Positions 27,863 to 41,662 of a stretch of 64,000 nucleotides of DNA are shown piece by piece. The DNA lies in NCBI GenBank assembly GCA_964020975.1, contig OZ026618.1:36354929-36418928 (forward strand). The letters run 5' to 3'. This DNA comes from Hermodice carunculata (lineage: Eukaryota; Annelida; Polychaeta; Eunicida; Amphinomidae). Below the pieces are notes generated by a model, which worked only from the letters and a program-made list of their open reading frames with translations, was not told the DNA's origin and did not search any database. The position numbers and the translations under genes were made by a program. Every line of letters begins with the position of its first letter. The stretch's first letter is position 1.

Positions 27863-29443
27863 TCATTCAACCGGCAAGTTGGTTCGAGAAACTGTTTCAG
27901 TGAGGGGGTCCACTCTATTGGATCTGGTAATTATTTTCTTTGCCTTTGCAGTAGTTGATCGCTTGATGGATCCAGCAGAACTTAATTGTGACTTGTTGCG
28001 GGATAATATACGCGACATACTTTTTCCATGCAAGGCTGAAGTCCTTAAGGAACTTTTCTCTGCTGCAGTTTTTTTATTTGCTGTAGACACAGTACGTCTA
28101 TTGACCTTTAGGCTCATCTTAACCTGCGTTTTTTCTTTTGATAATTTCTCTTCGGTGCCTTCCTCTAGCTTTCGTTTCTCATTTTCCGCTTCTGATTTCC
28201 GCCTGTTGTATTTGGTAACTGAAAATAATATACAAGACATTTTCCTACTTAGTGGACGATGCGGGTATATTTGTTTTCAGTTTTATGCGTACGTGTGAAA
28301 CGAGACAGCAGAAGTAGCGTCGCCTATCGTCTTTTGGCAACAGACTAGACATTTTGGAGGGGGAGTTAGAATAAACGGATCAAATTCATTCTTTAACCAC
28401 GAAATGCTCTGCCCTTACTCAAGCAATTTAGCTTGATCAAAGTTTGGGGGACATTGTCTTCACAAGAATACTGCGTGTGTAACTCGCACCATTTATGCAC
28501 CGGGCAGACGTGTCATTTACTCAGACAATATCCTCTAAATATGGAACACACAATGTATTGTTGAAGTGATATTTACAGTTTACTTAGGGTTTTTTTTTCT
28601 TTGACGTTGTTAACACACCATATAAATTTCATTTACGGCTTCACCTTGGCTAAAAAGTTCCTTTAGAATCTTACCTGTTTAAGTTGCACAATTAATCATT
28701 GTACATCTGCTGAGTACGTCCGTACCTTTATTAAAAACTATGGAAATATCCACCTTACCTTCACTTTCATAGGCCTGGGCCGCCTTCTTAATATCTAAAT
28801 CTGTAGGTTCTCTTTGTAATGTGCAACTCAGTCTCCTAGGTGTCGTGGTGGCAGTTGACATCCGGCGAGCCATTGACGGCACATTTATAGTATGAATTAT
28901 GGAGGGTCTCTTCGAGAGCCTCCTTAATCTTTTACTGAAAATGGCAGCCATTATTACTGCTTTGACGTCTATTTTATGCCCATACATATTCATACGCGCT
29001 TTTCTTTCTGATTTATTAAAAACGGAAGATTCTCCGTCAGTAGATATGGTAGACCCTGATGAATCCTCATCGTCTAAAATCACAGGGGCTGCATTTGCAC
29101 TTACTTCCTTCAAGTAGTCCTTCCTCTTTTTTAGCCTTATTTTGATGTTCACGTGATAGTGTGCAAATGACGCAATAAGTAGCAAAAGTAGTACTATAGC
29201 AGTGATCACATATGGAACCCAGAGTAAGTCATTTGATCTTTCCGTGTATTTAGGTGCTGGGGAAGTAGCATTGACGACTGTGAATGTTGTAATGTTATAA
29301 GTAAACCCATCTTTAAAACCAGTAACCATATGCGTCATGTTATTTCCTTGATGGAGGTGTGGTATTATAGTGTTGCTCATTTGTCTGACAATGTTTCCTG
29401 ATTCAGAAAATTCATCAGTCTGTGGGATTTGTAGAGGTGCCAT
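27863..29443 (-). CDS. Single-pass membrane protein, two coding exons, unknown family
   Basis: Exon 1 runs 29443 to 28759 and exon 2 runs 28218 to 27863, with a 540-bp intron between. The donor reads GAAG|GTAAGG and the acceptor ATTATTTTCAG. Both exons join in phase 1 (GAA G|TT ACC), giving 346 residues. The ATG at 29441-29443 has a good context (AGCAAAATGG). The open frame extends four codons upstream but has no earlier ATG there. Residues 1-72 are polar, with three N-glycosylation sequons (N35 MT, N50 IT, N58 AT). Residues 73-98 form one hydrophobic helix (VPYVITAIVLLLLLIASFA). Next comes a basic stop-transfer IRLKKRKDY, an acidic Ser patch (DDEDSSGSTIS), and a long basic, Ser/Thr-rich cytosolic tail ending TNLPVE. 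No signal peptide is seen, so an N-out, C-in (type III) topology is inferred from the sequons and the positive-inside rule. A possible 5' UTR acceptor (TTGTTTTCCAG) lies near 29548. I do not recognise the family. It resembles small single-pass channel subunits only in layout. Confidence 0.7.
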
Positions 29444-29769
29444 TTTGCTGGTCACCTTTAAATTTGATCACACAAAATTGCGATTGCGATGTTGACACGG
29501 CTCAATGTTTATTTTTTGAAGTTTCGTTTACGCTGGAGCCACTTCACCTGGAAAACAAATGATAAAATATATTGCAAGAAACATATGAACCCATTATATA
29601 AACAAGATGAGTCAATAGCAATACGTATAAAGAATGGGTAGATAACCACACACAAAGTCATATTTTCATATCTTATACATTTACATATCTCTTGGGAACT
29701 GGGTATGGCAGTTAGCGTAGCGAGTACCAGCGAATAACAGTTGGAGACATTATGTACTGCAAGTAATGT

Positions 29770-30600
29770 GGTTTTTAGTTTAGAGTTGGACGTAAAGGGA
29801 GTTTCTGACCTCCGTGGGTAGATTATGCCATGGGCATATGGGATGAGGGGGAAATGAATTACTGAAACGCTGTGCTCTGCATTTGAGAGGGCGTATAGGG
29901 TTATTATGACGTAAGGAATGACCAATGTGTGTGGGGGGTGGGTGGGGTGGGGGTAAGGTGCTTGAGTGATATGTGGGAGTTAGGTTGTTGCACATTTTGT
30001 AGAAAAGATTAACCCTGAAGTATTTGCGTCTGTTTGCAATTGTAGGCCATACGAGTTCCTGGAGCAGTTATTGTGCTCGCACCCGTACATATTTTGACAG
30101 CTATGAACTGGATGGATCCCAGAAGGTGAGACATAATTTTGCCACTGTTGTCAAAACGAACGCAGCTGTATTCAAGGATGGGTTGAATTATAGAGAAATA
30201 CAGTTCATCCAATGTTTGGCATGATAATTTACATTTGAGTCTATGGAGAAATGCCAAACGCAGATTACCCCTTTTTCTTTTCGTTGTGCAGTTGATGTGA
30301 TCATGCTAGGAGAGATAACTTCTGAGAGTTATGCAGAGAAGGGTAGGTTGGCTTCAGGAATAGCTGATTGACCACGGATCACTGGTGGATGTTGAGGTTT
30401 GGACACTTTGGCTGAGAAGACAACGGGTAGAGACTTAATAGCATTCAATATGACATGCCCGCTTTTTACCCAGCTGTGAATGACAGACAAGTTGGTTTTC
30501 AAGTGAGCAGACAATTCAACGGATGTTGCAATAAGTTGAAGCATGCTTATGTCGTCGACAAAAAGCTGACATCACAAGTACCATCAGCTACCCGGTCGTT
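29770..30600 (-). mobile_element. Decayed LINE fragment, RT C-terminal half
   Basis: From 5' to 3' on the minus strand: an LFVDDISM (FADD-type RT box) at about 30550, then VIHSWVKSGHVILN, then FSAKVSKPQHPPVIRG. Next is the post-RT block AFLHRLKCKLSCQTLDELYF / SIIQPILEYSCVRFDN / AVKICTGA. It ends in RFSNSFPPHPICPWHNLP. These are standard landmarks of jockey/CR1-type LINEs. Frames are broken in several places. The KPQHPP(V)I.(M/R)GQS.IPEA string matches the LINE at 61-64 kb, so both belong to one family. A poly(A) run (30620-30641) lies on the plus strand upstream of it. Confidence 0.75.
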
Positions 30601-32458
30601 AATCTAAAACTAAAACTAACAAAAAAAAAAAAAAAAAAAAAAGAGGGCGGAAGATACAACTCTTGGAAGCTTGGGTATAATCCGCAGCCAGCTAGACGTT
30701 TGGCCAAGAAGGTTTGTCGTTAATTAAAGTACCTGTTATTTGCCGTTGTAGATAAATTTGCATAAATAGATTGGAAGGTTCACAGGGGAGACCAATAAAT
30801 GGATTTGTAATATATTAACTGATGCTAGGCCATGCTATTCCATGCTATGCTTTGTTATGCTATACTGCACTCACATATTGTACATTGTATTAAGTTATAC
30901 AGGTATATCATATGTTGTGCAATAAAAAATAAATATCTTGTGATTTGAAGAGGGTATAAACATTGATTTATTAGACTGTAACATTGGCCAAAGTAAACAT
31001 GCCGGATGGCTCCAGATAAAAAAGAAATATGTCGAATTCACAAATTCGACATTTTCAACCGTTATTTATTTTTTTTTCTTTTTTTGCAGACAATGACGTT
31101 CATATTCAGTAGTATGACACCGTCTCTAATTAGCTGTACTGAACTTTACGGGGTAAAAATATACAAGTGCATCTTGTGGTGACTTTATATGCGATATATA
31201 TGAGAAAAGTATAAAAGGATCCTTTAATAGTTTTGTACTGAAAACAAAAAAAAACAAAAAAAAAAAAAAAAAAACCAAAAAAAAAAAAAATTACGTTTGT
31301 GGGTCTAAATATATCCTTTGTCTGCCTTTTTACATGTCACATCGATGATTGTTTTTTGCGAGGAAGCATATTTTAATGTTGCACAACAAAAACGCACTAA
31401 ATGATACAAGCGTGAAACTTGTTCAAATGTAGAAATTGAGTGGTATATGCACAATATATTTGGACATAGAGACAATGGAAATTTTGCTTCCTCAGACACG
31501 TGCACTGGCTTCAAAATTTACCTTTGTATTCTTATTAGTTTGTAAAAAGAATGCCCTTTGTGTGACGATTCTTTTGTGTATTTCGGTGATATTCTTAGTC
31601 ACCTTACTTGTAGAGCGAGCAAGCCCTGTGTATCCATGCAAAGCAAGAGGTTGAGGACATCTGTATACGCAGAGGGATTTGGCAAAATTATGAAAACTAC
31701 TCTTTGGAAACTTGGTTTAACACATGTGATAGCGGCTTCAAACGTTACTTCACCACCCAAGTAATGTACCCACTATAACGCCTAACCACCAGATGTTCTT
31801 TGGCAGAGCAAGGGAAAATTTATGTAATGCTGGTGTCGAATCTTTGTATGAAATTGGCTATGGATTAATATTAAAAACAGGATATGGCAATTAGTCAAGC
31901 AATATCATGTTGTCTTTGTGCTTCCTGGTACTTGTTTTTCTTTTTGTTTCGGATTGCTTTAGGCGAAGTTAGAACAGTTCAAGACAGGCTACTCCACCAA
32001 CATGGGTCTGGTACGAGTTTTTAATATGTTTTTCGTTTAGAATTGTACTTGTTGAGGCAGAAATTCAATTACTGTATTCTTTAGGTATACATATATATAT
32101 ATTGAATACAGGTCTTGAACCAGAAACTTATATTTATGTAAAATAGATCATACAGGACAAGCTAAGTTATTCTTATAACATTCTAATTTTTAAGTTTGGG
32201 CTTTTTTTCCCGCACAAGGATATAGCGAAGTTCCAGTGTTATTGCTCTTGTAGCACCAGGTCAAGCTAACTTGTCTTTAAAATTTTTGTTTTTGTTTTTT
32301 GTTTTTCTCACTTCATTATAGTTGACCTGATGGATGAGGGTCAACGTAGTCAGGCCTCTTTCATTTCCAACAGAGCTGTTTGTCACATGAAATGTGCCTT
32401 TCGTTTCCAAAACTACATAAATATATATCAAATGAATGAATACATAAATAAATAATAT
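30601..32458. other. Gene-free stretch
   Basis: Homopolymer A tracts (30620-30641, 31246-31290) and AT-rich DNA. Open stretches at 31436-31764 show no domain. A small CCATGCTATG-type local repeat lies near 30830-30860. Confidence 0.4.
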
Positions 32459-32547
32459 ATAAATGAATGAATGAATGAATGAATGAATGAATGAATGAAT
32501 GAATGATCGATCAATCAATCAATCAATCAATCAATCGACCAATCAAT
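32459..32547. repeat. (AATG)n-(ATCA)n microsatellite
   Basis: AATG units to about 32505 switch to ATCA units, with GATCGATCAATC at the join. Confidence 0.95.
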
Positions 32548-32839
32548 CATTCAATCATGAATAAATAAAAAAGTTGCAAACAAACAAGTTCCAAAGGGCA
32601 AAGAAAACATTTCTGTCGGTGCACCTGAAATAGATCCGATTCTTAGTTGCTGCTGTTTTTTTTTTTTTTTTTTTTTAATTTTTTAATTTTTTTACAATTT
32701 CGCCTCAGCACCAAGGCTAATATAGCAGGAAAGTGCATATGTCATTGCAAGGTTTGTCATATTTATGCATGACAGAACAAGTACCTTTATGAGTATAAAC
32801 ATAGCACGAAAAAAGATTTGCACAAAACCATCTTCAGTA

Positions 32840-33135
32840 TGGATCATTCAACCACCTCTTGCAGCTCTTGAGCAGCATGTTAAGAGAGCTGTCTCTTAGG
32901 GTGGCTTCGTGTAGGGACACACACTGATTACACATCCTCAGCTCTTGTCTCCCACTGGCTCGATCAAAGCTGCTAGTTTTTATGAGCCACATTGGACATT
33001 ACTTTTAGAGGCATCCACAACATGTTATGAGTTCGTGTCTTGTGGCTGCAAAAAGGAATGTTGCATGTACAAATCATTTGCAATAATATGCACAGCCCTT
33101 GTGCTCATGCAAAAGAGACTGTCCATGAAATGAGC
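32840..33135 (+). pseudogene. Cysteine-rich (CXC-like) tail of a transposon-type protein
   Basis: The plus strand gives QPPLAALEQHVKRAV, then LITHPQLLSPTGS, then FYEPHWTLLLEASTTCYEF, VSCGCKKECCMYKS and ICTAL. The order (AL.QH..RA / HP.LPSP / PHWT.LPEAS..C.ELV.CGCKK.C....K...CTALC) is one I associate with the C-termini of repetitive, presumably transposon-borne proteins in marine invertebrates. One in-frame stop and loss of frame after CTAL show it is broken. The parent element's class is not identifiable from this piece. Confidence 0.42.
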
Positions 33136-34099
33136 ATTATTGAATTCCACTGCTCCTGTTAATGGATCTGTTTGTAACTCTGTGTGCTTTGTTGTGTCCT
33201 GTGGTAGTGGAAGCTGCATCAAGGTTGCGTTTCAACACCTTTCATTGTGGCTTGATAAAGCTCAAATGGGTCTGCAGTTACTACAGAGCACCCAATGTCA
33301 CAAAACATATAGAGCTGGAAAGCTGGCACAAGGATGTCTGAATATATGGTTTTGTTCACCATGACAAAACCCATGAGTAGGCAATATTTCATTTTATTAA
33401 TCAAATGGTCCTACAGATGTTATATTATACAACGAACCCTAACGTCTGGTCATTGATCTCTCTTATGACCTTAAAATTATTTCCAAGGTCGTCTATGAGG
33501 GTACGTGTGCATATGGATAATCAAATTGTCTTTTTGCATGTGCAAATACGAGCATTGCTTTGCCATTACTTTGGGGGATTTCGACTTTAGATGCATATAT
33601 GCGTGTATTCCTGTACAGATGGATGTACATACAGTCCCTACAATTTAAAATTCCCTATATGCCATCTTGGATGGCACTTGACAAAAAACTTGTCTAAAGC
33701 TTTCTGACAGTACCTTCACTTTAACGTGGGTTAAACGGTGGTCTACATGTTTTAATATCGCCCAAACCTGACGGCGCCATTTATGTTGCCATGTAAACAA
33801 TAAATCAGCCATCTTTATACTTCATTACAATGGAGCGCATACCTATCAGATCATTTGTTTTATACTTGCATTTTAAGCTTAACTGAGATCCTGGGTAAAC
33901 GTTGGGGGATGGGGTGGATCAATCCAATGTACGTTCGGAAGACTGTTGATCTGTATTGCAGAATGCTACATTGCCAATATAAGAGCCAGCCTTTAACTTT
34001 CAGCTTTCAGTCGCATTTGGGTATACCCGTGTAGACTTATTCGGTTATTTTGCCTTTCTTTACTTTCTTTCGTATTTATTTGATTAAATAATTAATCAA
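33136..34099. other. Gene-free stretch
   Basis: Nothing recognised beyond the cysteine-rich remnant to the left. Confidence 0.35.
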
Positions 34100-34141
34100 T
34101 TTATTATTATTATTATTATTATTGTTATTATTATTATCATT

Positions 34142-34188
<47 letters not shown>

Positions 34189-34189
34189 T
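34100..34189. repeat. (ATT)n-(ATC)n microsatellite
   Basis: ATT units to about 34138 followed by ATC units to 34188. Confidence 0.97.
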
Positions 34190-35746
34190 TTATGTTTTTT
34201 ATGCTGGTAACGTGTAATGACATGCATACCAAGACCAAGGGATCATTTTTCGATTAAAATCAGATGATTAATTTTAGAGAAATATCCACATGAATCGGAC
34301 CTTTTGGACAATACCTGTTGTCTGTAATCAAGATTCAAAGGTTAACATGGTCCAGTGACTACCATATCAGTATTAATAGTTTTTTTTTTCCAATTACTAC
34401 CTTTTGTTTTGGAAATAGAACTACACAATTTGTACAAGTGATAGAGAATATATATCTACCAAAATGTCCCTATATCTCAAAGTGAACAATATTATCCCAA
34501 ACTGATTGGACATTACGTATTACACATGTATATACAAATGGAACTGATTACAATCGTATTGCACATTTCACCAGGTATGTCAAAATACAAATTTAGTTGT
34601 TATTATTTTCTTTTTAAAGGAAGTTGATAGTAGCTGTACATGTATTGCAGACACAGAATCTGAAGGGTGTGATTTTGAAGAAACCTGGCTATGTTGGGAT
34701 TCCAGTCAGGAGGTTAGTTATGGAAAAGATTTTCCCACGCTAAAACCGGGACAGATTCTTTCCTTCAGCCAAAAATACATATGTACCATAAGAGACATTA
34801 AAGACTCCTTTCGGCCTGCGTATAGTACTTAACTGTGTTCCCTGGAATCCAATTTAGGATTAGGATATCACTTTGCCACTAAGGGCCTCAGACAGCCATT
34901 GAAATCACCTCATGTCGAAACTTATATCCATGAAAAATGCTTGTAATTTTATATCTCAAATTAAGTCGGGACTTTTATTTTGCCCTCTCGGCATTGCGCA
35001 TGGGATAGTGAGAATGTTGGTGACGCCAGCCACGTCAAAAATCAGAGGGAAGCATCATTCGGCAACGTCCGTTGAAACCTGACTCCGACTCTAAATATCA
35101 ACGACGGGGCTATCATCCTATGCTAACCTAAATGGTAAGCTATTCGAAATATACTTGGGTCTTTAAGAACGTGTTGGTTAGTTTTTATAGCAAAAAAAAA
35201 CATGTTTTATCCTCAGAATCGCAATAAATATTAATGAATGTATGCTATATTATTAAGCAAACGCGATTAGAATATTAATAACTAATGCTATTTACCTGTC
35301 TCACTTAAACAACTTCATTTCTTGTCTTGTCCACACACAGAATTTACATCCAGGGAGAAAAAGAAGAAAATAATTTCACTGTAGTGTTACACGAAGCATA
35401 CAAAAACAAACCTTGCACCACATGTTCTGCCAAAAGGTTGTATCTATCAGTTTCTGTTCTTTGCTCAGTCAGATAACAGTACTACTTCCGACACACGGAT
35501 TTTGTATTTGCAAACAGTTTAGCCTTACCCGTAATCACTGGACAAACATAGTGATGATAATATCATCATTGTTTGTCTCATGTATTCGTGACAATCTCCT
35601 CCACTTGAAACATGGTCTGCAGTTCCCAGTATTTCTATACGTTTTGATACTGTAACATAAAAAGAGTTCGTGTTGGGTGAATTTTCGTCCTCAACTTAAT
35701 GGAGAGTGCCAGAGCCAATTTCCATTAAACTACGGCAAATAAGTGA
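34190..35746. other. Gene-free stretch
   Basis: No recognisable gene or repeat. The open frame at 35413-35655 has no domain. Confidence 0.35.
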
Positions 35747-35817
35747 GTGAATGAATAAATAAATAAAAATAAATAAATATATTAATGAATGAACGAACTA
35801 ACAAACGAACAAACAAA

Positions 35818-35872
<55 letters not shown>

Positions 35873-35885
35873 ATAGATAGATAGA

Positions 35886-35940
<55 letters not shown>

Positions 35941-35941
35941 A
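35747..35941. repeat. (AAAT)n microsatellite
   Basis: AAAT tetranucleotide run with a few AGAT units near 35875-35885 and a degenerate left flank. Confidence 0.96.
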
Positions 35942-36689
35942 TGTAAGCTGTCCCCATCCTAATTCTGACTTATCAATTTGGCGGGATAGCAACCATTAAA
36001 ATAGTGGTGTTTCTTGTTGACGCTTGTCTTAATGTCCATTTATTTGTGATCGTGAGTATCATTTCTGTAAAAGGCACATGACAGAAGTTCGACAAACTGA
36101 CTATGCCCCATGGGACGTTTATGATACAAGTCACCACACAATGTGATAGCGGTAGCTGAATATCAAACAAATGAGCAGCAGAGTGATGGCCGCTGTCAAT
36201 GCACATTTGGTGTACAGTCAGGTCCGGTGTACATATTATGTGGGCTCATAGAAACATACCTTGACGTAAGGATATGGAAGTATGCACGCTCAAAGGCGAT
36301 TGCCATGGGTCTATTTTTTACTTTAAACATGTATTAAACAAGGGAAAGATGTAACTTTGCTGAGGTTTTTTAATTTTTTTTTTTAAACAGTGAGTAAAGT
36401 GTGATATTACTACAAAATAAATGCCCTTTAACGAGAGCTTAATGGCGATTTTCTTATTATCTTCCTTTCATTTCAATGCCAAAAATACAAAATATGGTTG
36501 CCATAGAAATGGCATGCGACCTCATTTTACCATAGCAGCAGTAAGTATTTATCAGCTCAAACTATTATTAGATTTGCCCAGGTCACCAAGCACGAGCTTC
36601 ACATGTACTACATTTGGCAGATACTTGTAAGTATAGTCATTAATGTAGTAGCTGAAGTAGTAATGGAAGTAGTAGTAGTGTTTTATCAT
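35942..36689. other. Gene-free stretch
   Basis: Nothing recognised. Confidence 0.35.
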
Positions 36690-36713
36690 CGTTATTATTA
36701 TTATTATTTTTAT

Positions 36714-36806
<93 letters not shown>

Positions 36807-36816
36807 TATAATTATA

Positions 36817-36875
<59 letters not shown>

Positions 36876-36884
36876 CATTATTAT
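36690..36884. repeat. Palindromic (AAT)n/(ATT)n microsatellite
   Basis: About 97 bp of AAT units (36712-36808) is followed, after an ATTATAATTATAATT centre, by about 70 bp of ATT units (to 36883). The two arms are reverse complements and can form one long hairpin. A shorter ATT block precedes at 36691-36710. Confidence 0.96.
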
Positions 36885-38840
<1,956 letters not shown>

Positions 38841-39010
38841 GAACCTGTTGAACGTTTCTGGCTTTTGCAATATATGGGTGGTTCCAAAGATATTTAGTAT
38901 AGAATCTGTTGAACGTTTCTGGTTTTTGTAATTTATTGGTGGTAAGTAGGATATCTAACAAAGAACCTGTTGACTATTTATATTTGTAATGTTTGGTTGG
39001 TAAACTCTTG
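38841..39010 (+). repeat. 61-bp minisatellite, about 2.7 units
   Basis: GAA(C/T)CTGTTGA recurs at 38841, 38902 and 38963, exactly 61 bp apart. Each is followed by a similar TTCTGG(C/T)TTTTG(C/T)AAT or decayed equivalent. Confidence 0.75.
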
Positions 39011-39902
39011 AATGTTTATGCGTTCTGAGCGTACGGTCGGTACCCAGGATACACAGTAAAACATTTTGTTTGTGGATACGTGACAAGTCATAGAGACACT
39101 AATTTTCAATTCGGACGTGAAAAAATAACAACAATGGCATTTTATAAATGTTAGGAAATTAAATACGTCCACTAAAACCACAAGATATTGAACAGGTAAC
39201 TTTTGCACCTAGATTTTCATGATTGGGATGTCAAATTCAAGTTATTGATTAAAGATGGAACTGTTGGTCAAAAAAATTCGTCATTTAAGTAAAAGGCTTT
39301 GTCAACGTCTTACAAGTAGGGCCACATGGTGGGTGAACAAATCGAATGTCACTGATTTGTTGCTGGTTGTCCACAGGAATTGATGTCAAAGGAAATAACC
39401 CCACCTGCAATTTACCTGACCTAGCCTGCTCTATTGAAAAATTCAACTGTACTTATCGTTAACTTGCATCATAGATTATAATCTTAACAGAATTTTAAGT
39501 CTTTCTTTTTGTCATTGCTTCATGTTAAAGAGGGTCCAGAATATACACGAGACTGTGTATTTATATTTTCTGTCCTGTCTTTGTTTGGCATCGTCGATAT
39601 TTCCTCTACTATATAAATTTGAACATTACAAACGTTATATAAAGGGGCTGAAATATGCAATGACTAAGTGCAACAGAAATGGTAACAGCTATTTTCCTTC
39701 CTTTAAAGCTCTCTGTACAGGGCACTGCACGGAACTTCTCTCTTGTAACCACCTGTTGCAGGTGAATACATCTTACGGATAAACAAAACCTGTAATCGCG
39801 TCACCTCAAAGCTTCAACAAATCATCTTCATCATTTTGCTAATTGGTATTTAAGTAACTATCACTCAGATATTGTGTTGCTGGGTAAATTTTTTTTGCGT
39901 AC
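39011..39902. other. Gene-free stretch
   Basis: Nothing recognised. Confidence 0.3.
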
Positions 39903-40049
39903 CTCTGCAAGTTGCACAATTTCCTCTTCTCTAGTCGTTCCTGAGCACATTAAATGAAATAAAATAGACAAACCCAGTTCATCGGAGTCAGAACATGAAG
40001 TCATAAGATACCATCTTCTGGAACACATTCGCCCCAATTCAAATGGGGC
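39903..40049 (-). CDS. Candidate internal coding exon, function unknown
   Basis: On the minus strand an open 147-bp segment (49 codons, symmetric phase) lies between an acceptor-like ATGAAACAATTTCAG (ending 40050) and a donor-like GAG|GTACGC (starting 39902). The peptide begins APFELGRMCSRRWYLMTS and ends TTREEEIVQLAE. No partner exon or domain was recognised, so this may be chance. Confidence 0.27.
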
Positions 40050-41222
40050 CTGAAATTGTTTCATTTGCTAGCCTTGTTTCCGTGTGACCACTAACACAGG
40101 ATTGTAAGTCTCAGGTTGCATAAACATCTGCTTTTATACTGGAATAATTGACCTTGTGCAGCGTAGATGGTTTATGTGCTTCTTCTGGCAAATATGCTTG
40201 ATGAAAGTATATGAATATCCTTCAGTTTTGGGGGGGGGGGGTTGGTTTTTGTTTTTTGCATAAATTAGCATTGATGAAAAAAAACGGTCCTGTATTTGAA
40301 GTAATGTGGTTGTATTCATATTTGCCACGTAATATCTACCCCGCCCCATATGCTCCTTGTTTGTTAAAGGTTTTTCAAAATATAATTCATAAAACGAATT
40401 GAGTAATTTACTTTGGTAATTCAATCAAGATGCTGTAGTAAGCGTGAAATAATAACCAATAAGCCGTCGTCTCAAATCAATAGCAGATGGGCCAAGTACG
40501 ATTAATTGGCACGAATGGGTTTTGTGGCGACAGTAGATGACGAAACGTGGGAATAGGGGAAAACTTCAGCTAATTTGGAAGCAAGCAGCAGTTACTTTTC
40601 AGCATTAGGTGAGTGTAGTGCACTTTTGCCAGAACATGTGCTATTTTGTCCCTTTGTGAAATTAGACAGGTAAATGAAACATGAAAAAAAAAAAAAAAAA
40701 AGCACGAGTACCAACGACTAGAGTAAACACCAAAAAAAACCCAGGACATATAAGACATGCAGACATATCTAAGAAAGCAGAAACAGCCGACATAAATGTC
40801 GTTGAAATAGGAACAAAACGTTTAGCTAGCAACATGATACCTTTGCTGTTATTCGCTGGTATCTGACGCCTACTACGCCTCGTGCCGCCTCGTGCCGCCT
40901 CGTGCCGCTCTTTCCTGTGAACTGCATTGTATAATACATAAGATATGAATCCAATCGACTACAAAGGAAAGGGGTCAATGTCCACCTGCTTGTGTTCAAT
41001 AATTTAACAGGTTCCTTCTGTAGGGCATGGTTCAATGACGTTTGTGTGATTTAAGGGACATACTTTATATGTTTGGTAAAAATCGTGAAACCTCTTACTC
41101 CAGTACTATCTAGTTTACTTTACGTTTTTGCGTACCCCTGAACCTGATCCCTCTAAGAAACAGTGTTAAGATTATTTTCATTTTTTAAAGTTTTGTGCGT
41201 GTGGTGACACTTATTTTGTTTA
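40050..41222. other. Gene-free stretch
   Basis: Contains three copies of a 10-bp CGCCTCGTGC repeat at about 40877-40907 and A/G homopolymer runs. No gene recognised. Confidence 0.35.
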
Positions 41223-41414
41223 CCATTTCACCGTCTCTGTTCTTTCCAGAAGTACTGAAAATGTTACTCCATTGGATGTGACCACCAGCTGATGTTCAAT
41301 TGTACTATCATTTGTTAATGTTGACATTATATGAAGATCAGTAAAATCACGTGTCAACATGGCCAGTGTCAACTGGACAGAGTCATCTTGTGATATATCC
41401 GTGGGACATAACAT
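41223..41414 (-). other. Unassigned coding-like open frame
   Basis: A 64-codon open frame on the minus strand with peptide-like composition (SVQLTLAMLTRDFTDLHIMS, VTSNGVTFSVLLERTETVKW). No convincing acceptor precedes it and I do not recognise a family. Listed because its composition is unlike that of the surrounding random frames. Confidence 0.2.
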
Positions 41415-41511
41415 TCATAACATCACCAGACAAAGGTGGTGTGCCTACGAAGATATACTGTTAAACTTAATTTGTAATTGGCACTGTATCTTGTGCTATA
41501 ACACAATTTCA

Positions 41512-41662
41512 GGGTCCCATATTATACTGGCGATGAGGTCATTAACGCCATGTCAACCAGACACAGGCAATTTGGGGGTCCTATATAATTTTTGGGTCGC
41601 ATATATAATGGACGTTGTGGTCATTAACGTTATTTCAACTATTCTAATTGGGCACTGGGAGA
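41512..41662 (+). repeat. 82-bp imperfect tandem duplication
   Basis: GGGTC(C/G)CATAT(T)ATA...GGTCATTAACG...TCAAC begins at 41512 and again at 41594. Confidence 0.6.

Noticed and set aside
28759-29443. Assignment of the membrane-protein gene to a KCNE-type channel subunit family
   Set aside because: Only the general layout (N-glycosylated, one helix, basic stop-transfer) is similar. Length and tail differ and no signature residues match.
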